Part shown: piece after piece, positions 1 to 8,618 of the stretch
How the letters are laid out: every line of letters begins with the position of its first letter
Numbering within the stretch: the first letter of the stretch is position 1
From: Variovorax sp. YR216
GTDB taxonomy: Bacteria; Pseudomonadota; Gammaproteobacteria; Burkholderiales; Burkholderiaceae_C
Reading direction: 5' to 3'
DNA length: 64,000 nt
NCBI RefSeq assembly: GCF_900107745.1
Contig: NZ_FNRO01000001.1
Coordinates: 310,001 to 374,000 of the forward strand
Notes under the pieces: generated by a model
What the model saw: only the letters and a program-made list of their open reading frames with translations
The model's database searches: none
Told to the model about the DNA's origin: nothing
Program-made: the position numbers and the translations under genes

Positions 1-68
1 GCCGCCTCGGCATCGAGGGGCAGGCGGAACTGATCAAGTACGCCGTCGAGCACGCCCGAAAGCTTTGA
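1..68 (+). CDS. C-terminal end of a LuxR/NarL-type response regulator (partial)
   Basis: Only the last 21 codons are present, read in the frame starting at base 3 and ending in TGA at 66-68. The residues RLGIEGQAELIKYAVEHARKL match the end of the LuxR-type helix-turn-helix plus closing helix of NarL/FixJ regulators. The family is assigned from this tail alone. It lies directly upstream of cstA on the same strand. Regulation of CstA-type pyruvate uptake by a two-component regulator is known in enterobacteria, so this could be the local regulator, but that is inference. Confidence 0.55.
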   Translation, partial: RLGIEGQAELIKYAVEHARKL

Positions 69-130
69 GGGTTATCCCTTAGGTGTTCTCGCGCGGGCGG
101 CTTGCGCAGTGCAACCGATGCGCAGAAAGT

Positions 131-146
131 AGTGTCTCGCGACACT
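131..146. promoter_or_regulatory. Inverted repeat upstream of cstA
   Basis: AGTGTC-TCGC-GACACT has two perfect 6-base arms around 4 bases, 30 bases before the cstA start codon. It could be a transcription-factor site or a short leader hairpin. No promoter hexamers were confidently placed. The function is inferred only from position between a regulator gene and cstA. Confidence 0.3.
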
Positions 147-175
147 CCCGGGGATCAGCTCAAGGAGACATCCGC

Positions 176-2245
176 ATGCAAAACCTGCGCCGCCACCTGG
201 TGTGGCTTGTCGTCGCCGTCGTCGGTGCCTTCGCACTCGGAACGGTGGCGCTATCGCGAGGCGAATCCATCAACGCGCTCTGGATCGTCGTCGCGGCCAT
301 CTGCACTTACCTGATCGCGTACCGCTACTACAGCCTTTTCATCGCCGAGCGCGTGCTCGGCCTTGACGGCAGCCGCATGACGCCGGCCCACCGTCACAAC
401 GACGGGCTCGACTACGTGCCGACGGACAAGAACGTGCTGTTCGGGCACCACTTCGCGGCGATCGCGGGTGCAGGGCCGCTGGTGGGGCCGGTGCTCGCGG
501 CGCAGATGGGCTACTTGCCCGGCCTGTTGTGGATCCTGGCCGGCGTGGTCTTCGCCGGGGCGGTGCAGGACTTCATCGTGCTGTTCATCTCGACGCGGCG
601 CGATGGCCGCTCGCTCGGCGACCTGATCAAGCAGGAGATGGGCACGGTGCCCGGCATGATCGCGCTGTTCGGCACCTTCATGATCATGATCATCATCCTC
701 GCGGTGCTGGCGCTGATCGTGGTGAAGGCGCTCGCCGAATCGCCATGGGGCACGTTCACGGTCGCAGCGACGATTCCGGTCGCGATCTTCATGGGGATCT
801 ACCTGCGCTACATCCGCCCTGGCCGCATCGGCGAGATCTCCGTCATCGGCTTCGCGCTGCTGATGCTCGCGATCTACGGCGGTCAGGTGGTGAGCCAGAA
901 CCCCGATTGGGCCGCCATGTTCACCTTCGACGGCAAGGCTCTGACCTGGATGCTGATCGGCTACGGCTTCATCGCCGCGAGCCTGCCGGTGTGGCTGCTG
1001 CTCGCGCCGCGTGACTACCTTTCGACCTTCCTGAAGATCGGCACGATCATCGCGCTGGCGATCGGCATCGTCTTCGTCGCGCCGCAGCTGCAGATGCCGG
1101 CTGTCACGCAGTTTGCGCAGGGCAATGGCCCGGTCTGGTCGGGCAGCCTGTTCCCGTTCCTCTTCATCACCATCGCCTGCGGCGCGGTGTCGGGCTTCCA
1201 TGCGCTGATCTCGTCGGGCACCACGCCCAAGATGCTGGACAACGAGCTCAACGCGCGCTTCATCGGCTACGGCGGCATGCTGGCCGAATCCTTCGTGGCG
1301 GTGATGGCGCTCGTCGCTGCCGCGTGCATCGATCCCGGCGTGTACTTCGCGATGAACAGTCCGGCCGCGCTCGTGGGTTCCACGCCGGACGCGGTGGCAC
1401 AGGCGATCTCCGGCTGGGGCTTCTCGGTCACGCCCGACATGCTGCTGCAGACCGCCAAGGACGTCGGCGAGACGACCATCCTCGGCCGTGCGGGCGGTGC
1501 GCCGACGCTGGCGGTGGGCATGGCCCACATCCTTCACCAGGTCGTGGGCGGGCAGGCCATGATGGCCTTCTGGTACCACTTCGCGATCCTGTTCGAGGCG
1601 CTCTTCATCTTGACGGCGGTGGACGCCGGCACGCGCGCCGGCCGCTTCATGCTGCAGGACCTGCTGGGCAGCTTCGTGCCAGTACTGAAGCGCACCGACC
1701 TGATCGTGGCCAACCTGACCGCGACTTTTCTCTGCGTTGCGGCCTGGGGTTACTTCCTCTATCAGGGCGTGGTCGATCCGCTCGGCGGCATCAACACGCT
1801 GTGGCCGCTCTTCGGCATCTCCAACCAGATGCTCGCTGCCGTGGCGCTGATGCTGGGCGTGGTGGTGCTGTACCGCATGAAGCGCGAGCGCTATGCGTGG
1901 GTCGCCATTGCACCCGCCGCATGGCTGCTGGTATGCACCTTGACCGCCGGCTGGCAGAAGATCTTCTCGCCGGACCCGAAGGTCGGCTTCCTGTCGCATG
2001 CCTCGAAATACGCCGACGGCCTGGCCCAGGGCGTGCTGATCGCACCGGCCAAGACGCCGGAAGCCATGGCGCGCATCGTCTTCAACGACCGTCTCGACGC
2101 GGCGCTGTGCGGGCTCTTCATCTTCGTGGTGCTGAGCGTGCTCGTCTACAGCGTGAAGAGCTGCCTGGCCGCACGTTCGGCCAGCAAGCCGACCGCGCGC
2201 GAGACGCCTTTCGAACCGATGCCGGTGTCGGCCGCCGCATCATGA
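176..2245 (+). CDS. cstA: Carbon starvation protein A (CstA), pyruvate/peptide transporter
   Basis: An integral inner-membrane protein of about 689 residues and many hydrophobic segments, close to the usual CstA length of about 700. It carries CstA family signatures near the N-terminus (LFGHHFAAIAGAGPLVGP) and in the middle (SGFHALISSGTTPKML). CstA-family members import pyruvate, and peptides have also been reported, under carbon limitation. The reading frame is open from 83, but the ATG at 176 is preferred: an AAGGAG ribosome site lies 8 bases upstream and the protein then starts at the usual place before the first membrane helix. The stop overlaps the start of the ybdD-like gene, so the two are translationally coupled. 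Confidence 0.95.
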   Translation: MQNLRRHLVWLVVAVVGAFALGTVALSRGESINALWIVVAAICTYLIAYRYYSLFIAERVLGLDGSRMTPAHRHNDGLDYVPTDKNVLFGHHFAAIAGAGPLVGPVLAAQMGYLPGLLWILAGVVFAGAVQDFIVLFISTRRDGRSLGDLIKQEMGTVPGMIALFGTFMIMIIILAVLALIVVKALAESPWGTFTVAATIPVAIFMGIYLRYIRPGRIGEISVIGFALLMLAIYGGQVVSQNPDWAAMFTFDGKALTWMLIGYGFIAASLPVWLLLAPRDYLSTFLKIGTIIALAIGIVFVAPQLQMPAVTQFAQGNGPVWSGSLFPFLFITIACGAVSGFHALISSGTTPKMLDNELNARFIGYGGMLAESFVAVMALVAAACIDPGVYFAMNSPAALVGSTPDAVAQAISGWGFSVTPDMLLQTAKDVGETTILGRAGGAPTLAVGMAHILHQVVGGQAMMAFWYHFAILFEALFILTAVDAGTRAGRFMLQDLLGSFVPVLKRTDLIVANLTATFLCVAAWGYFLYQGVVDPLGGINTLWPLFGISNQMLAAVALMLGVVVLYRMKRERYAWVAIAPAAWLLVCTLTAGWQKIFSPDPKVGFLSHASKYADGLAQGVLIAPAKTPEAMARIVFNDRLDAALCGLFIFVVLSVLVYSVKSCLAARSASKPTARETPFEPMPVSAAAS

Positions 2246-2457
2246 GAACCGCAGGCGCCAGCCTCACGGAATCGGGGCGCTATCTGGCGCGCTCGGTGGC
2301 GCAGTCGCTGCGCCTGATGGTCGGCATGCCCGACTACGACGCCTATCTGAGCCACATGGAACGCACGCATCCGGACCGCGTGCCCATGAGCTACGAGGCG
2401 TTCTTCAGGGAGCGACTGGAAGCGCGCTATGGCAGCGGCAAAGGCCGCTGCTGCTGA
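2242..2457 (+). CDS. ybdD: YbdD/YjiX family small protein (DUF466)
   Basis: A 71-residue soluble protein starting with ATGA overlap on the cstA stop. The core (LARSVAQSLRLMVGMPDYDAYLSHMERTHP) and the basic, Cys-ending tail (GKGRCC) are typical of the YbdD/YjiX family. Members almost always follow cstA-type transporter genes and are thought to be needed for transporter function. It is too short to be convincing from length alone, but family match and coupling make it a real gene. Confidence 0.9.
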   Translation: MRTAGASLTESGRYLARSVAQSLRLMVGMPDYDAYLSHMERTHPDRVPMSYEAFFRERLEARYGSGKGRCC

Positions 2458-2462
2458 ATCGC

Positions 2463-3386
2463 TCAGATGTCTTCGAGCAGGGGGTAGGGCAGGGGTTCGA
2501 CCGTAAGCGTTGGCCCGTCGGCCGCGCGGGCGTGCAGGCCGCCCGCTTCGATTGCCGCGATCTGGATGGAGATCAGCCCGGCCCATCCTCCGCCGGGTGC
2601 CGGAGCGGCCTGGGCGACCAGACCGACCGGCTGCTCGGGATCGCCGGCGGCGAACACTTCCTGTCCGGCGGCGATCTCGTCGCTCGCCTGGACCAGGTAG
2701 GTGCGCCGCTTCAGCGTGCCGCGGAACTGGCTACGCGCCACCACTTCCTGGCCCGGGTAGCAGCCCTTCTTGAAGTTCACTCCGCCGACCGACTCGTAGT
2801 TGATCATCTGCGGCACGAAGGCTTCGATCACCGGCGAGGTCAGTGTCACGATGCCGCTTCGTACCTCGCTCCATGGCCACAGCGCCGGATCAAGGACCGA
2901 ACCGTGGGGCGCGGCGCTGCCGGCCGGCGCGATCCAGAGTGCGCGTGGAACGCCGTCGGAGGGGTAGAGCGTCACGGCATGTGCGTCGCCCACCGCGATC
3001 GAGCGTCCGGGCAGCGAGGCCGGATCGACGTCGTTGGCCGCGAGTGCCGTACCGGCGAGGCCGTAGAGCGCGAATTCGTCGCTCGCATCGCTGAGCTTGG
3101 CTTTCGCGCGCAGTACATACATCGACAGCCGCTTGAGCGTCGCAGGCAGGATGTCGCGGCTGCAGACGAGCAGGATCCGGTCCGGTTGCGGCCGGATGCC
3201 GATGAAGCTCGCGATCGCCCGCCCCTTGGCGGTGCACAGGGCCGCAAGGCGGGCCTCGGCGGCATCGAGCAGCGCGAAATCCTGGGTGAGCTGGCCGTGC
3301 AGGAAACTGGCGGCGTCGGGGCCTTCGGCCCGGATGACACCGAGGTGGGAGAGGGCGGTCACGCCATTCAGAACGACTGAGGTCAT
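2463..3386 (-). CDS. ygfZ: YgfZ/GcvT-like folate-binding protein
   Basis: A 307-residue tetrahydrofolate-binding protein of the YgfZ family, which helps assembly or repair of iron-sulfur clusters, for example in MiaB. The diagnostic motif with the reactive cysteine, KGCYPGQE, is present near residues 204-211, within VNFKKGCYPGQEVVAR. The start at 3386 gives the normal N-terminus; the frame remains open upstream but that extension has no family character. It is divergent from mltG and convergent with ybdD. Confidence 0.93.
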   Translation of the reverse strand: MTSVVLNGVTALSHLGVIRAEGPDAASFLHGQLTQDFALLDAAEARLAALCTAKGRAIASFIGIRPQPDRILLVCSRDILPATLKRLSMYVLRAKAKLSDASDEFALYGLAGTALAANDVDPASLPGRSIAVGDAHAVTLYPSDGVPRALWIAPAGSAAPHGSVLDPALWPWSEVRSGIVTLTSPVIEAFVPQMINYESVGGVNFKKGCYPGQEVVARSQFRGTLKRRTYLVQASDEIAAGQEVFAAGDPEQPVGLVAQAAPAPGGGWAGLISIQIAAIEAGGLHARAADGPTLTVEPLPYPLLEDI

Positions 3387-3473
3387 CGCTGAATTATCAT
3401 GGCCGGTCCCGATCCGTTCGATCGGCAGGGCTTCCTCCGCTTCCCAGTCTCTTTGCTTCCTTCGCCGGATTCC

Positions 3474-4496
3474 GTGCGCCGCTTCTTCCTCACGATCTTT
3501 CTGTTGGCCGCCCTGGGCGTTCTCGCCATCGGCGCTGCGGGTCTCTGGTGGGTCAACCAGCCGTTGCGGCTCCCGGCACCGAGCGTCGACCTGTCGATCG
3601 AGCCCGGCACCACGCCGCGCGGCATCGCTCAAGCTGTCGCCGACACCGGCGTGGACGTGCCCCCGCAATTGCTCTACTGGTGGTTCCGCTTCTCGGGCCA
3701 GGACCGGCAGATGCGCGCCGGCAGCTACGAGCTGGAGCGCGGCATCACGCCACGCACGCTATTGAGCGTGCTGGTGCGCGGCGAGGAGGCCACGCGCAGC
3801 ATCGTTCTCGTGGAAGGCTGGAATATCCGCCAAGTGCGCGCGGCGCTCGCGAAGGCCGATCAGTTGAAGCCTGAAACCGCCGGCCTGACCGATGAGGACC
3901 TGATGACCAGGCTCGGCCGGCCGGGGCAGCATCCGGAGGGCCGCTTCTTCCCGGACACCTATACCTACTCGAAAGGCTCGACCGATTTCGCGCTGCTGCA
4001 GCGCGCGATGCGGGCCATGGACAAGAAGCTCGATGCGGCCTGGGCCGCCCGGGCGTCCGGGGTGGCGCTCAAGACGCCCGAGGAGGCGCTGATTCTCGCC
4101 AGCATTGTCGAGAAGGAGACGGGCAAGGCCCAGGACCGCGCGGAGATTTCTGCCGTCTTCCACAACCGCCTGCGCATCGGCATGCCGCTGCAGACCGACC
4201 CGACCGTGATCTACGGCCTGGGCCAGCGCTTCGACGGCAACCTGCGCAAGAAGGACCTGCAGACCGACACCCCCTGGAACACCTACACGCGCAACGGCCT
4301 GCCACCCACGCCGATCGCCATGCCGGGCAAGGCGGCGCTCCTGGCCGCCGTGCAGCCGGCGCAGAGCAAGTCGCTCTATTTCGTTTCGCGCGGCGACGGC
4401 ACGAGTCAATTCAGCAGCTCGCTCGACGAGCACAACCGGGCGGTGAACCGCTACCAGCGGGGCAACACCGATCCGAACCAGCGGAGCGGTCAATGA
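3474..4496 (+). CDS. mltG: Endolytic murein transglycosylase MltG (YceG)
   Basis: A membrane-anchored lytic transglycosylase thought to terminate nascent glycan strands. It has an N-terminal membrane helix ([22 protein letters not shown]), a LysM-like region, then the YceG domain with the catalytic glutamate in the IVEKETG motif and the [19 protein letters not shown] block. The GTG at 3474 puts the start just before the membrane helix; an ATG at 3399 would add 25 residues but leaves only 12 bases to divergent ygfZ. Neither has a clear ribosome site, so the start is uncertain. The stop overlaps tmk (ATGA). Confidence 0.93.
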   Translation: MRRFFLTIFLLAALGVLAIGAAGLWWVNQPLRLPAPSVDLSIEPGTTPRGIAQAVADTGVDVPPQLLYWWFRFSGQDRQMRAGSYELERGITPRTLLSVLVRGEEATRSIVLVEGWNIRQVRAALAKADQLKPETAGLTDEDLMTRLGRPGQHPEGRFFPDTYTYSKGSTDFALLQRAMRAMDKKLDAAWAARASGVALKTPEEALILASIVEKETGKAQDRAEISAVFHNRLRIGMPLQTDPTVIYGLGQRFDGNLRKKDLQTDTPWNTYTRNGLPPTPIAMPGKAALLAAVQPAQSKSLYFVSRGDGTSQFSSSLDEHNRAVNRYQRGNTDPNQRSGQ

Positions 4497-5152
4497 AGGG
4501 GCTTTTCCTCACGCTCGAAGGCATCGATGGTGCCGGCAAGTCGAGCCACATCGATGCGCTCGAAGCGTTGTTCAAGGTTCAGGGGCGGCAGGTCACGCGC
4601 ACGCGCGAACCGGGCGGCACGCCGCTGGCCGAAACCCTGCGCGGGCTGATCCTCGAACAGCCGATGGATGCGTTGACCGAATCGCTGCTGGTCTTTGCGG
4701 CCCGGCGCGACCACGTCGTGCGCGTCATCGAACCGGCGCTGGCGCGCGGCGATGTCGTGCTGTGCGACCGCTTCACCGACGCGACCTTTGCCTATCAGGG
4801 GGCAGGGCGCGGGTTCGATCCGGCGGTGCTGTCGACGCTCGAGCGCTGGGTGCAGGCGGATGCGGACGTTGCGGCCGGCGGACTCCTGCAGCCCGACATC
4901 ACGATCTGGTTCGACCTGGCGCCGGAGATTGCGGCCGAGCGGCTGGCCGGGGCGCGTGTTCCGGACAAGTTCGAGTCGCAGCCGGTCGAGTTCTTCAAGC
5001 GTGTCGCTGCGGGCTACGCCGCGCGCGCGAAAGACGCACCACGCTTCGTCCGCATCGACGCCGACCAGTCGCGCGAGGCGGTGTGGCAACAGATCGAAGC
5101 GGCCTTGGCCGAGCGCGGTCTCGTGGCATCGCAGAGCGGAGGCGCGCCATGA
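4493..5152 (+). CDS. tmk: Thymidylate kinase
   Basis: A 219-residue enzyme that phosphorylates dTMP to dTDP in the cytoplasm. The P-loop GIDGAGKS lies at residues 10-17; the DR motif ([18 protein letters not shown]) and LEQ-type lid region follow. The ATG overlaps the mltG stop by 4 bases. The gene continues the compact plus-strand run leading to holB, the usual betaproteobacterial order. Confidence 0.97.
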   Translation: MKGLFLTLEGIDGAGKSSHIDALEALFKVQGRQVTRTREPGGTPLAETLRGLILEQPMDALTESLLVFAARRDHVVRVIEPALARGDVVLCDRFTDATFAYQGAGRGFDPAVLSTLERWVQADADVAAGGLLQPDITIWFDLAPEIAAERLAGARVPDKFESQPVEFFKRVAAGYAARAKDAPRFVRIDADQSREAVWQQIEAALAERGLVASQSGGAP

Positions 5153-5217
5153 GCCCCCGCCCGGCCGTTCCGAAGGGGGCTCGCACCGCAGTGCGAGGCA
5201 CGGAGGTTGCTCAATGA
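5149..5217 (+). other. Bridging 22-codon mini-ORF with a hairpin between tmk and holB
   Basis: A short frame starts with ATGA over the tmk stop and ends with ATGA over the holB start, so ribosomes could pass from tmk to holB without a gap. It contains a perfect hairpin, CTCGCAC-CGCA-GTGCGAG, at 5180-5197, and a GGAGG-like ribosome site (5202-5206) for holB. The peptide has no recognisable family. It may be a translational coupler, or simply an intergenic repeat that happens to be open. Confidence 0.35.
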
Positions 5218-6233
5218 ACGCGGACACGCTGTCGCCGTGGCTGCGCAAGCCGCTCACCGAATTGCTGCGCCAGCGCGGCCATGCATGGCTGCTGCAGGGA
5301 CCTTCGGGCTTGGGCCAATATGAGCTGGGCCTTGCGCTGGCCGCGGCCTGGTTGTGCGAGCAGCCCGAGGAGTCCAAGAAGGAGGGCGCTTGCGGGCACT
5401 GCCCCAGTTGCCATGCCATCCAGGTCCGCACGCATGCGGACCTTTGCGTGCTCATGCCTGAAGTCGCGATGCAGGCGCTCGGCTGGCCGCTCGACGAAAA
5501 GGCGCAGGCCGACATCGACGACAAGAAGCGCAAGCCAAGCCGCGAGATCCGCGTCGAGGCGATGCGCGATGCCGTGGGTTTCGCTCAGCGGACCAGCGCG
5601 CGCGGCTTAGGCAAGGTGGTGTTCGTCTATCCGGCCGAGCGCATGAACACGATCACTGCGAATGCGCTGCTCAAGACGCTGGAGGAACCCGTCGGCGATG
5701 TGCGTTTCGTCCTGGCCAGCGAGGCGGCGTGGCAGCTTCTGCCGACGATCCGCAGCCGTTGCCTCGGCTTCACGCTGCCGTGGCCGGAGCCGGGTGAAGC
5801 GCACGAGTGGCTGGTTGCGCAGGGCGTTCCAGCGTCCGATGCCGCCGTCCTGCTGCGCGCCGCTGGCGGCCGCCCGAGCGATGCGTTGCGCCTCGCGGCC
5901 CAGGGCCAATCGCCCAAGGCCTGGGGATTGCTGCCCAAGGCGATGGTGCGCGGCGATGTCAGCGCGCTGGCCGATCACGCGCCGGCGCAGGCCATCGACG
6001 TGCTCCAGAAGCTTTGCCATGACCTCATGGCGACCGACAGCGGCGCCGAGCCGCGCTTCTTCGACATGGCGGACCTGCCGCCGGTGCCGCCGAGGGGCGC
6101 ATTGGCGCGCTGGTCGAAGTCGCTCGCCAATGCGGCAAAAACCGCGGAACACCCGTTCAATGCGGGACTCATGCTCGAAGCGCTTGTGAGCGAAGCGCGA
6201 ACCACCCTAAACTCCGCACGCCGCCGCCCATGA
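5214..6233 (+). CDS. holB: DNA polymerase III subunit delta' (HolB)
   Basis: A 339-residue clamp-loader subunit. The P-loop region is degenerate (GPSGLGQYE), as expected for delta', which does not hydrolyse ATP. A zinc-binding cluster (CGHCPSC) follows, then the conserved TANALLKTLEEP and IRSRC motifs. The ATG at 5214 was chosen because it starts the normal N-terminus and is preceded by GGAGG; the frame is open far upstream only because it shadows tmk. The stop overlaps pilZ by 4 bases. Confidence 0.95.
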   Translation: MNADTLSPWLRKPLTELLRQRGHAWLLQGPSGLGQYELGLALAAAWLCEQPEESKKEGACGHCPSCHAIQVRTHADLCVLMPEVAMQALGWPLDEKAQADIDDKKRKPSREIRVEAMRDAVGFAQRTSARGLGKVVFVYPAERMNTITANALLKTLEEPVGDVRFVLASEAAWQLLPTIRSRCLGFTLPWPEPGEAHEWLVAQGVPASDAAVLLRAAGGRPSDALRLAAQGQSPKAWGLLPKAMVRGDVSALADHAPAQAIDVLQKLCHDLMATDSGAEPRFFDMADLPPVPPRGALARWSKSLANAAKTAEHPFNAGLMLEALVSEARTTLNSARRRP

Positions 6234-6604
6234 ACACACCTGCAGCTTCCACCCCCGCCGCGCCCGTCCGGCCCAGCGTCATCCAGTTGGCCATCAAGGA
6301 AAAAGGGGCGCTCTATGCAGCCTACATTCCGTTGTTCGCCGAGGGCGGCATCTTCATTCCGACCTCTCGCGAGTACCGTCTCGGCGACGACGTCTACGTG
6401 CTCCTGACCCTGCCGGACGATCCGCAACGCTATCCGATCGCCGGCAAGGTGGCCTGGATCACGCCGTCCCGCGCGGCCGGCAACAGGGCGCCGGGCGTTG
6501 GCATCCGCTTTCCGTCCGACGACAAGTCGCGCCAGCTCAAGGCGCGCATCGAGGAGGCGCTCGGCGGCACGATGGCCTCCGACCGGCCCACCCAGACCAT
6601 CTGA
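6230..6604 (+). CDS. pilZ: PilZ-domain protein, type IV pilus PilZ orthologue
   Basis: A 124-residue protein located between holB and tatD, the classic position of the founding PilZ protein required for type IV pilus assembly. The beta-barrel signature (FAEGGIFIPT) and the GVGIRF strand are visible. The RxxxR motif that binds cyclic di-GMP is not evident at the N-terminus, as in other PilZ orthologues, so it probably acts through protein contacts (PilB/FimX in other species) rather than by binding the nucleotide. Confidence 0.88.
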   Translation: MNTPAASTPAAPVRPSVIQLAIKEKGALYAAYIPLFAEGGIFIPTSREYRLGDDVYVLLTLPDDPQRYPIAGKVAWITPSRAAGNRAPGVGIRFPSDDKSRQLKARIEEALGGTMASDRPTQTI

Positions 6605-6673
6605 TCCGAACCCCGTCCTCACGGGGCGCGGACCGCAAGCGGCGCATCAGCGCCGCGCTCATTCCATTCCGCG

Positions 6674-7480
6674 ATGTTCACCGATTCCCACTGCCACCTG
6701 ACCTTTCCCGAGTTCGCGGACCAGATGCCGCAGATCCGCGCCGCCATGGCGGCCGCGCGGGTCGACCGGGCGCTCTGCATCTGCACGACCCTCGAAGAAT
6801 TCGACGACGTCCAAGCCCTTGCGGCTGGTTATGACAATTTCTGGGCCTCCGTAGGCGTCCATCCGGACAGTGAAGATGTGCTGGAGCCCACTTTGGATGA
6901 CCTCGTGCGGCGTTCGGCCCTCCCGAAAGTCATCGCGATCGGCGAGACGGGGCTGGACTACTACCAGATGGAAGAGCGCAAGGGCGGACGCAGCATCGCG
7001 GACCTCGAATGGCAGCGCAACCGCTTTCGGGTGCACATCCGTGCGGCACAACAGACGCGCAAGCCACTCGTGATCCACACCCGGGAAGCCTCGGCCGACA
7101 CCCTGGCCATCCTGAAGGAAGAGGGCGAGGACGGCGGGCCGAAGGCTGCGGGCGGCGTCTTCCATTGCTTCACCGAGACCGCCGAAGTGGCCCGCGCCGC
7201 GCTCGATTTGGGCTTCTACATTTCGTTCTCGGGCATCCTGACCTTCAAGAAGGCGCAGGACCTGCGTGATGTGGCGGCATTCGTGCCGCTGGACCGGATG
7301 CTCATCGAAACCGACAGCCCGTACCTCGCGCCGGTGCCATACCGCGGAAAGACAAACAATCCCGCCTACGTTCCCTTCGTCGCACAGCAAATCGCCGAAC
7401 TCCGAAGTCTGCCCGTCGAAACGATCGGAAAGGTGACCAGCGACAACTTCGACCGCCTGTTTGCGGCCGCAAAATCATGA
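6674..7480 (+). CDS. TatD-family metal-dependent hydrolase (YcfH-like)
   Basis: A 268-residue TIM-barrel hydrolase or DNase of the TatD family. It begins with the metal-binding TDSHCHL motif and carries the family blocks AIGETGLDYY, LVIHTREA, VFHCFTE and ETDSPYLAPVPYRGK. The position after holB-pilZ matches the YcfH branch rather than the tat-linked TatD. The stop overlaps the next gene (ATGA). Confidence 0.93.
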   Translation: MFTDSHCHLTFPEFADQMPQIRAAMAAARVDRALCICTTLEEFDDVQALAAGYDNFWASVGVHPDSEDVLEPTLDDLVRRSALPKVIAIGETGLDYYQMEERKGGRSIADLEWQRNRFRVHIRAAQQTRKPLVIHTREASADTLAILKEEGEDGGPKAAGGVFHCFTETAEVARAALDLGFYISFSGILTFKKAQDLRDVAAFVPLDRMLIETDSPYLAPVPYRGKTNNPAYVPFVAQQIAELRSLPVETIGKVTSDNFDRLFAAAKS

Positions 7481-8145
7481 AGAATTACTTTAAAACATTC
7501 GTATATCTTATTGTTCTTGCAGTAACTTTCGCTGCCCACGCCGATTCGTTCGACGACTTCTTCAGAGCCGTGCGCGCAGACAATGCCAGCGGCGTCAAAA
7601 GCCTCCTGAATCGCGGTTTCGACCCCAACACCCGGGATGCGCAGGGACAGACCGGCTTGCTGATCGCGTTGCGCGAGCCTTCACCGAAGGTGATCCAGGT
7701 CCTGATCGACTGGCCCAAGACCGACGTCGAGGCGCGCAATCCCAAGGATGAAAGCCCGTTGATGCTGGCCGCGATCAAGGGGCAGCAGGACATCGTCACG
7801 AAGCTGATCGAGCGCGATGCCGACATCAACAAGCCCGGCTGGACACCGCTGCACTACGCCGCGACCAACGGCCATGTGGCGATCATGAAGCAGCTGCTGG
7901 ACAAGGATGCATTCATCGATGCGCAGTCGCCCAATGGCACCACGCCGCTGATGATGGCGGCGATGTACGGCTCGGCCGCTGCGGTGAAGCTGCTGCTCGA
8001 AGAAGGCGCGGATCCGCTGATGAAGAACCAGCTCGGAATGACCGCCGCCGATTTCGCGCAGAAGGCCAACCGCACGGACGCGCTCCAGATGATCAACGAG
8101 GCCGTGGGGGCCAAGGCCAAGAGGCCGGCGGATGGCAAGTGGTGA
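7477..8145 (+). CDS. Secreted ankyrin-repeat protein
   Basis: A 222-residue protein with a probable Sec signal peptide (about residues 1-22, ending AAHA) followed by four to five ankyrin repeats with TPLHYAA-, SPLMLAA- and TPLMMAA-type turns. It is probably periplasmic and a protein-interaction module; no partner can be named. The first 15 codons are strikingly AT-rich compared with the rest. It starts within the tatD stop (ATGA), so it is translationally coupled to the holB-pilZ-tatD run. Confidence 0.88.
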   Translation: MKNYFKTFVYLIVLAVTFAAHADSFDDFFRAVRADNASGVKSLLNRGFDPNTRDAQGQTGLLIALREPSPKVIQVLIDWPKTDVEARNPKDESPLMLAAIKGQQDIVTKLIERDADINKPGWTPLHYAATNGHVAIMKQLLDKDAFIDAQSPNGTTPLMMAAMYGSAAAVKLLLEEGADPLMKNQLGMTAADFAQKANRTDALQMINEAVGAKAKRPADGKW

Positions 8146-8178
8146 ACCCCGGCCGGCGTCGAGGTGGCCGCCTTGAAA

Positions 8179-8200
8179 GACATACAATGTATATTATGTC
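8179..8200. promoter_or_regulatory. AT-rich inverted repeat between ankyrin gene and sorB
   Basis: GACATA and TATGTC arms (6 bases each) flank a 10-base AT-rich centre in the 122-base gap between convergent genes. It stands out in composition from its GC-rich surroundings. No T-run follows on either strand, so it is not a typical intrinsic terminator. The role is unknown. Confidence 0.22.
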
Positions 8201-8267
8201 AAATAAAGCCGAAGGCCGAGCAATCGATACCCAGCCTCCCTTCTATCGCGGCTGAACGGTTCAAAGC

Positions 8268-8606
8268 CTATCTGGGCTGCTCGTTGCCGTAGGTCTTCAC
8301 GAGGTAGTCCACGATCAGCGGCATGTCCTCTTCGTTGATCGGGCCGTTGAAGACCTGCTTCATCCGCTTGACCATGGCCTCCCAATACGGGCGCGGCGCG
8401 CTGGGGGGCTGGTAGAGCATGTACTCCGCCGAATGACAAGTCATGCAGTTGGCCTGCGCCTTCTCGTAGCCCGGCAGCGTGTTCGCCTTGAGTTGCACGC
8501 CGTCCGGCGGCAGAGTGATCGTCCTTTCGGCAGCGCGAGCACCCGCCGCTCCGATGCACAGGGCCAGCGCGCAAGCGATCGGTGCAACGGAAGGTCTGCG
8601 GTTCAT
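8268..8606 (-). CDS. sorB: Sulfite dehydrogenase cytochrome c subunit (SorB)
   Basis: A 112-residue periplasmic monohaem cytochrome c. An N-terminal signal peptide ends near GARAAE; the haem site is CMTCH, and a C-terminal methionine within EEDMPLIVDYL is the likely sixth ligand. In SorAB enzymes this subunit takes electrons from the molybdenum subunit during sulfite oxidation to sulfate. It is 12 bases downstream of sorA, in one operon. Confidence 0.9.
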   Translation of the reverse strand: MNRRPSVAPIACALALCIGAAGARAAERTITLPPDGVQLKANTLPGYEKAQANCMTCHSAEYMLYQPPSAPRPYWEAMVKRMKQVFNGPINEEDMPLIVDYLVKTYGNEQPR

Positions 8607-8618
8607 GTCTGTTGCTCC

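Noticed and set aside
83..175. Upstream in-frame start for cstA
   Set aside because: No ribosome site and a non-family N-terminus; the ATG at 176 has AAGGAG at good spacing.
251..1999. Long minus-strand reading frame over cstA
   Set aside because: It is a shadow of cstA caused by GC-rich third positions; the residues are a repetitive His/Arg/Glu/Asp mix with no domain.
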